Source: Ignavibacteriota bacterium (GTDB lineage: Bacteria > Bacteroidota > Ignavibacteria > Tepidaquicellales > Tepidaquicellaceae). Taken from it: 10,917 bases of DNA. The translations under genes and the position numbers were made by a program. Numbering within the stretch: the stretch's first letter is position 1; the number at the start of each line of letters is the position of its first letter. The notes under the pieces are model-generated. The model was not told the DNA's origin. It saw nothing but the letters and a program-made list of their open reading frames with translations, and did not search any database. The stretch is from contig PNBM01000201.1 in assembly GCA_003135995.1 (NCBI GenBank), forward strand, positions 1-10,917. The letters are read 5' to 3'. Of this stretch, positions 7,359 to 10,917 are shown piece by piece.

Positions 7359-8765
7359 ATGGAAAATGAATTATCTACTAATTCGAAAAGCTCCAAAGAA
7401 AATAAATACAACCGGCTGATAAATTTTAGTTTTTATCTCAGCATAATATTATTTTTTATAGCATTTAATTTCAATGATACGCCGCCGTTTGGGTGGTACC
7501 AACAATTTTTACCGAATATTGGGAGTCATACAATTTCAGATGTTTTCTTTTTAGATAGTTTGAATGGTTGGGCAGTGACACCTTATATTGGTCAAAATGA
7601 TACGGCTTTTGTTCTTAAAACTACAAACGGAGGCAATAACTGGATAAAAGTTAACATCAGATCAGGTCAATATGTAGGATATAATAAAGTTAAATTTTTA
7701 AATTCCTTAACCGGATTTGTTTGTGGAACTTCACAATCAAGTGGATATAAGGGACTTAGTAAAAGTACTGACGGAGGATTTAACTGGGTTTCTTTGAATG
7801 TACCTGATTCATATTTGGAATATGCTGATATGAGTATTTTAAACGTTGATACAATTTGGTTAGTAGCCTCTGATAGCTTTTCCGGCGGGGTGTTTCTCAC
7901 GACGAACGGGGGATTGAGCTGGACACAGCAATTTTCGGCAGGAAGTCAAAATCCAAATGAAATATACATGTTTAATTCGAGAATAGGTTTCATAGGGGGA
8001 AATCCATCGCCCCGAATAATTTGGAAAACTTCAAATGGAGGGAATAATTGGTTCACTGTAGATTCTAACGATTATCTTGCAGATATGTATTTTATCGATA
8101 GTTTAATGGGATGGAAATGTAGTGTTTTCGGAATGAAAAAAACTACAAATGGAGGATTAAATTGGATAACACAGCAAATTCCATCAGGAGGAAATATTAT
8201 TATTACAGGAGTAAAATCATTTTCAAATATAAACAGAGATACAATTTGGGGTTCTGGTGGTTCTGTTTCTTATCCAGGTAATCAAATTAGAGGAATACTA
8301 TATAGAACAATTAATAATGGAGATAATTGGTATTATCAAATTCCCGATACTTCAATTCATATTGGACAATATAGTTACATAAATTTTGTAAATAAATTAA
8401 ATGGTTGGGGAAATAGTAACGTTGGGCAAATTCATACTGTAACAGGTGGTGATACAACATTTTTAACATCAATCCGACAAATAAGTAGTGAAGTTCCAAA
8501 GGATTATAAGCTATTTCAGAATTTCCCTAATCCATTTAATCCAATTACAAATGTTAAAGTACAAATGTTAAAGCAAGGACTTGCCGAAATAAAAGTATTT
8601 GATATAACGGGAAAATTGATAAAAGTATTATTGAAAAAGAATTTAAGTGCGGGAGAATATAATGCTAGTTTTAATGCCGGGGAATTAACAAGCGGAGTTT
8701 ATTTTTATTCACTTTTTGTGAATGGTGTTAGAATTGATACAAAAAAAGCAGTTCTTCTTAAATAA
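7359..8765 (+). CDS. Secreted Asp-box/YCF48-like beta-propeller protein with a T9SS type A sorting domain
   Basis: The protein (468 residues from ATG 7359) should be exported by Sec and then passed through the outer membrane by the type IX secretion system. A hydrophilic N-terminus precedes one hydrophobic helix at about 21-37. Six Asp-box-like repeats of the form (T/S)x(N/D)GGxxW follow near residues 88-95, 136-143, 181-188, 224-231, 262-269 and 317-324 (the last reads TINNGDNW). They alternate with FxDSLxGW-type segments, which is the layout of YCF48/sortilin-like propellers. From about 383 the tail reads YKLFQNFPNPFNPITNV and later ITGKLI, LSAGEYNASFNAGELTSGVYFY and KKAVLLK, a classic sorting domain cleaved on secretion. 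I preferred ATG 7359 over an in-frame TTG at 7254, because the extra 35 residues do not look like a leader. Its function beyond binding or structural display is unknown. A strong hairpin terminator follows. Confidence 0.88.
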   Translation: MENELSTNSKSSKENKYNRLINFSFYLSIILFFIAFNFNDTPPFGWYQQFLPNIGSHTISDVFFLDSLNGWAVTPYIGQNDTAFVLKTTNGGNNWIKVNIRSGQYVGYNKVKFLNSLTGFVCGTSQSSGYKGLSKSTDGGFNWVSLNVPDSYLEYADMSILNVDTIWLVASDSFSGGVFLTTNGGLSWTQQFSAGSQNPNEIYMFNSRIGFIGGNPSPRIIWKTSNGGNNWFTVDSNDYLADMYFIDSLMGWKCSVFGMKKTTNGGLNWITQQIPSGGNIIITGVKSFSNINRDTIWGSGGSVSYPGNQIRGILYRTINNGDNWYYQIPDTSIHIGQYSYINFVNKLNGWGNSNVGQIHTVTGGDTTFLTSIRQISSEVPKDYKLFQNFPNPFNPITNVKVQMLKQGLAEIKVFDITGKLIKVLLKKNLSAGEYNASFNAGELTSGVYFYSLFVNGVRIDTKKAVLLK

Positions 8766-8790
8766 TAAAATAATAAAAGATAGAAAATGC

Positions 8791-8833
8791 GCTCTTTTCA
8801 TCCCGATTTATCGGGATAAATAAGAGCAATTTT
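8791..8833 (+). terminator. Hairpin terminator after the T9SS-exported protein gene
   Basis: ATCCCGA (8800-8806) pairs with TCGGGAT (8811-8817) around a TTTA loop, and GCTCTT (8791-8796) pairs with AAGAGC (8822-8827), with two more A-T pairs, one mismatch and a one-base bulge between. The right arm is followed by AATTTTAT. It lies 25 bp after the stop codon, so it fits an intrinsic terminator that also separates this gene from the next exported-protein gene. Confidence 0.75.
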
Positions 8834-8882
8834 ATAAATTTTATATTTTACAAATATTTTTAAATTTTAAGAATTAAAAAAT

Positions 8883-9299
8883 ATGAAAACTAAATTGTTT
8901 ACAGTTTTAGCGTTAGTAGTTCTTGCAATAATGGGATTTGTAATTAGTAATAAAAAAGTTTCTAAAGAAGAAGAAACTAAAAATACAATTAGCAATCAAA
9001 CTCCGCCTGCAATGCAAAATAACAGTTGGCTTGATAAGTTTCATATCGGAGCGGTGGATTGTGATTATGATTATCCAAATAATTATCCACATCTTAATCA
9101 GCTTGGATTTGACCTCTGGCACTCATACGATGGAGAGCATAATTCAAGTCCTCAACCTCAGCAATTTTGGGGAGGTAGATATTATGGTGATAGTCTTATG
9201 GCTTCCGTAAATTCATATAAAGATACTGTAAATCATTTTATAAACATGATTTATGGAACTGATCTTCCCCCGATATTTCGGACAAATCGAACAGCGTAA
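8883..9299 (+). pseudogene. 5' part of an exported-protein gene interrupted by the IS3-family element
   Basis: ATG 8883 begins a protein with a Lys-containing N-terminus and a hydrophobic stretch (about residues 5-22), a probable Sec signal or membrane anchor. A polar Lys/Glu/Asn segment follows, then a domain start with WLDKFHIGAVDCDYDYP and LNQLGFDLWHSYDGEH. Host sequence ends at 9259, inside codon 126. The remaining codons to TAA (9297-9299) are read from the IS left end and give a foreign tail (DLPPIFRTNRTA). The frame resumes at 10544 beyond the element. I do not recognise the family. The opening resembles the first strand of secreted TIM-barrel or sugar-binding proteins of this lineage, but that is only a guess. 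No Shine-Dalgarno is seen; the leader is AAGAATTAAAAAT. Whether the truncated 138-residue product is stable is unknown. Confidence 0.7.
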
Positions 9300-9307
9300 A
9301 TCTGTAG
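9260..9307 (+). repeat. Left terminal inverted repeat of the IS3-family element
   Basis: Aligned without gaps to the complement of 10496-10543, I count 32 of 48 identical positions. The best-kept blocks are the outer 12 bases (9 identical) and the inner AATCGAA..CGTA..TGTAG block. The middle section differs: here it holds the short palindrome CCGATATTTCGG (9270-9281). Confidence 0.8.
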
Positions 9308-9317
9308 TATTTTTAAT

Positions 9318-10178
9318 TTAACAATTATCATTTTTAGATTCAAATTCAAAAGGTGACAGATATCCTAAAGTAGAATGTTTCCTCTGTCTGTTGTAAAATA
9401 TTTCAATGTATTCAAACAAACTTTTCTTTAAATCATCCATATCCTGATATTTTTCTCTGTAAATAAGTTCTTTCTTTAATGTGCTGAAGAATGATTCAAG
9501 TACAGCATTATCATAACAGGTACCTTTAGCTCCCATGCTCTGCTTGATTCCATTGCATTGAAGAATATTTTTTACTCTTGTTGAGCAATACTGTGTACCT
9601 CTGTCAGAATGAAAAATCAGTCCGCTTTCAGGATTCCTTCTATCAAGTGCATTTTCTATTATCCTCAAGATTATGTTCTCGTCCTGAGAGTCATTAACTT
9701 TCCATGCAATTATCATCCTTGAGTAAAGATCCATAACTACGGATAAATACTTCCATCCTTCTCTGGTTCTTATGTAGGTAATATCAGAACCCCAGATACT
9801 ATTGCGCACTACAGGATTAAACCTTCTTTCCACAAGGTCTGCATTTACCTGCTTGTTTGGATTCTTTGTGTAGAATCTTTTGTGCCTGCATTTCACTGCT
9901 ATAGAGTTTTCTCTCATAATTCTGGCTATACGGTTTTTACCTGTTTCTATTCCCCGGACTCTTAAGGCTGCTGTTATTCTCGGACTTCCGTATCTGCATT
10001 TACTCTCCCGATATATAGCTTTTATTTCCCTTAGAAGAATTTCATTTTCCAAACTGCGTTTACTCTCTTTTTTTCTTGATATATAACTGTAATAACTGCT
10101 TCTTGATATCTTCAATGCGTCACACATTAATCCTATGCTGTATTTTGAACTGTTTTCTCTGATAAATCCATAGGTCAC
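9318..10178 (-). CDS. IS3-family transposase OrfB (DDE integrase domain)
   Basis: OrfB supplies the catalytic domain that cuts and joins the IS ends. The frame has 286 residues and begins with GTG at 10178, overlapping the orfA stop as GTGA. An HTH_21-like region, FIRENSSKYSIGLMCDALK and YGSPRITAALR (63-73), precedes the rve integrase core. Catalytic residues are visible: Asp132 in WGSDITYI, Asp192 in FHSDRGTQY, and Glu228 in YDNAVLESFF, with 35 residues between the second Asp and the Glu (DD(35)E). The end, FYNRQRKHSTLGYLSPFEFE, is typical. IS3 elements normally make OrfB fused to OrfA by a -1 frameshift, and the OrfB frame here is open upstream to the slippery run. All key residues are present, so the enzyme appears intact. 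Confidence 0.95.
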   Translation of the reverse strand: MTYGFIRENSSKYSIGLMCDALKISRSSYYSYISRKKESKRSLENEILLREIKAIYRESKCRYGSPRITAALRVRGIETGKNRIARIMRENSIAVKCRHKRFYTKNPNKQVNADLVERRFNPVVRNSIWGSDITYIRTREGWKYLSVVMDLYSRMIIAWKVNDSQDENIILRIIENALDRRNPESGLIFHSDRGTQYCSTRVKNILQCNGIKQSMGAKGTCYDNAVLESFFSTLKKELIYREKYQDMDDLKKSLFEYIEIFYNRQRKHSTLGYLSPFEFESKNDNC

Positions 10179-10477
10179 TCTCCTTGTTTGGTAAATACAG
10201 CAATCGCTTTTTTTAATATATCTCGCTCCTGTGTTACTCTTGCCAGCTGACGCCTGAGCCTTGTTAGCTCAGCGTCATCTGGCTTTTGATATCCCTTACC
10301 CGGAAATGAGTTCTCTTTATCTTTAAGATAATCTTTCTTCCAGTTCGTAAAGGTGTTTGGACTTATTCCAATTTCATTGGCTATTTTGGTCATTGACCTT
10401 GAGCCTTCCAGAACAAGTTTTACTGCATTTATTTTGAAGTCTTTATCGAATGTTCGATAGGATCTCTTTGCTTCCAT
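10175..10477 (-). CDS. IS3-family transposase OrfA (helix-turn-helix DNA-binding protein)
   Basis: OrfA (100 residues) binds the IS ends and regulates transposition; fused to OrfB it forms the active transposase. The N-terminal part YRTFDKDFKINAVKLVLEG and the helix-turn-helix MTKIANEIGISPNTFTNWKK (29-48) match the HTH_Tnp_1 (IS3/IS911) family. A leucine-zipper-like helix follows at about 71-95, with heptad positions Leu74, Val81, Leu88 and a second register Leu71, Leu78. It ends RDILKKAIAVFTKQGE, the usual OrfA ending. The slippery run lies in the KK codons. The ATG at 10477 has an AAAGGA Shine-Dalgarno-like sequence (10493-10488) ten bases upstream, unlike most host genes here. Its promoter probably lies within or just inside the right inverted repeat. 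Confidence 0.93.
   Translation of the reverse strand: MEAKRSYRTFDKDFKINAVKLVLEGSRSMTKIANEIGISPNTFTNWKKDYLKDKENSFPGKGYQKPDDAELTRLRRQLARVTQERDILKKAIAVFTKQGE
10208..10214 (-). promoter_or_regulatory. Slippery heptamer for -1 programmed frameshifting (OrfA to OrfAB)
   Basis: On the minus strand, orfA reads TTA AAA AAA GCG, giving an A AAA AAA heptamer in the correct X XXY YYZ phase. Slipping back one base yields AAA AGC GAT TGC, and this frame runs without a stop into the OrfB frame (GTG ACC TAT GGA). This is the classic IS3-family arrangement. A downstream stimulatory stem or pseudoknot was not evident by eye; only a small AGC/GCT pairing follows directly. Confidence 0.8.
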
Positions 10478-10495
10478 ATTTTTGTTTTCCTTTCT

Positions 10496-10543
10496 CTACA
10501 AAAATACGTTATTCGATTCGTCTTTTAAAGTGGGGAAAGTACA
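10496..10543 (-). repeat. Right terminal inverted repeat of the IS3-family element
   Basis: Read on the minus strand it starts TGTACTTTCCCC and pairs with the left end as described there. It lies directly upstream of the orfA ribosome binding site. The segment CTTTTAAAG (10522-10530) is self-complementary at the same aligned position as the CCGATATTTCGG palindrome of the left end. Confidence 0.8.
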
Positions 10544-10917
10544 GTTTAATAATATCCCCTGTATGGCATATGTAAACTCAATGTTGAAACAATATTCAGT
10601 AGGCAATTCCGATCTTTTACAGGATTTGAATAATTCAATATCTCTTCATGTTCCATGGGATAGAAGAACTTCTGTTGAAAATCCAACATTTTTATACGAT
10701 CAATATATTAAAAAAGTTGGCTTAACGCAGGTATTTGCTGAAAGCTACCCGATGACAGCTTGCTTTTCAAAAGATTCGAGTTCGCAATGTTTCAGCAGAA
10801 TCCCAAAAACATTGCCTTTAACTAATGGACCTGACATTCTTGCACAGGCGGTCAATCCGAATGATTATGACTCCTGGCTTCAGGATAATATAAATCATAA
10901 GCCATATGTGCTTGAAG
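10544..10917 (+). pseudogene. 3' continuation of the IS-split exported-protein gene, open to the window end
   Basis: Beyond the IS the plus frame in register with ATG 8883 resumes as (ac)g TTT AAT AAT ATC CCC TGT ATG and stays open to 10917. It reads NIPCMAYVNSMLKQYSVGN, then ISLHVPWDRRTSVENPTFLY, VGLTQVFAESYPMTACF, and ends DNINHKPYVLE. Joining the halves gives MIYGT-FNNIPCMAYVN with no frame change, because the element is 1284 bp (a multiple of three). I do not recognise the domain; conserved-looking Trp, Pro and acidic residues suggest a soluble secreted domain. The end lies outside the window, and a T9SS sorting tail there would be expected if it is another exported protein. In-frame ATGs at 10563 and 10578 could allow separate translation, but without a signal sequence. 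Confidence 0.65.

Larger units (their letters stand above)
9260..10543 (-). mobile_element. IS3-family insertion sequence, apparently complete (1284 bp)
   Basis: The element carries orfA and orfB on the minus strand, overlapping by GTGA, and is bounded by imperfect inverted repeats that both begin with TG and read TGATCTTCCCC (left) and TGTACTTTCCCC (right). The TGATC end, the OrfA/OrfB sizes (100 and 286 residues), the DD(35)E motif and the frameshift signal fit the IS3 family, probably its IS3 subgroup. No direct target duplication of 3-5 bp is visible: the left flank ends GGAAC and the right flank starts GTTTA. Neither frame has an internal stop, so the copy may still be active. It splits an exported-protein gene without changing its frame. 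Confidence 0.92.

Noticed and set aside
8791..8827. Hairpin considered as a small RNA or attachment site
   Set aside because: Its place 25 bp after a stop codon and the T-rich tail fit a transcription terminator better.
7231..10544. GAAAGTACAG shared between 7231-7240 and the right IS end, suggesting an old IS remnant
   Set aside because: A 10-base match in a window of this size is expected by chance, and no further similarity extends around 7231.

Overview
The window looks like a chromosomal segment from a low-GC bacterium of the Bacteroidota/Chlorobiota/Ignavibacteriota branch, with Ignavibacteria-like lineages the best guess. The reasons are a secreted protein ending in a type IX secretion (Por/T9SS) sorting domain with the NFPNPFNP signature, A-rich start-codon leaders mostly without Shine-Dalgarno sequences, and a YfhO-family membrane protein of the kind common in that group. 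This assignment is inferred from gene content, not from a database search.

Layout. Positions 1-959 (minus strand) hold the N-terminal third of a class II, adenosylcobalamin-dependent ribonucleotide reductase (nrdJ), cut by the window edge. It is divergent, across a very AT-rich 326 bp gap, from a plus-strand run: a YfhO-family polytopic membrane protein (1286-3865), a biotin carboxylase (3880-5391) and a biotin carboxyl carrier protein (5388-5921). The last two overlap by ATGA and look like a split acyl-CoA (propionyl- or acetyl-CoA) carboxylase alpha chain; no carboxyltransferase is in the window. A spacer with two different short tandem repeats leads to a PrsW-type intramembrane metalloprotease (6065-7075). 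Then come a secreted Asp-box/YCF48-like beta-propeller with a T9SS sorting tail (7359-8765), a clear hairpin terminator, and a second exported-protein gene (from 8883).

That last gene is split by a 1284 bp IS3-family insertion sequence (9260-10543, transposase genes on the minus strand). Both transposase frames are open, an A7 slippery run sits where a -1 frameshift would make OrfAB, and imperfect terminal inverted repeats can be aligned without gaps. The two halves of the host gene are in the same frame, and the host frame resumes right after the element and runs off the window end.

I see no tRNA, rRNA, CRISPR array, riboswitch or defence system. The most unusual signals are the IS-split gene without a visible target duplication, the 9-bp tandem repeat abutting the protease start codon, the 7-bp tandem repeat covering the stop codon of the carrier protein, and the split carboxylase alpha chain.
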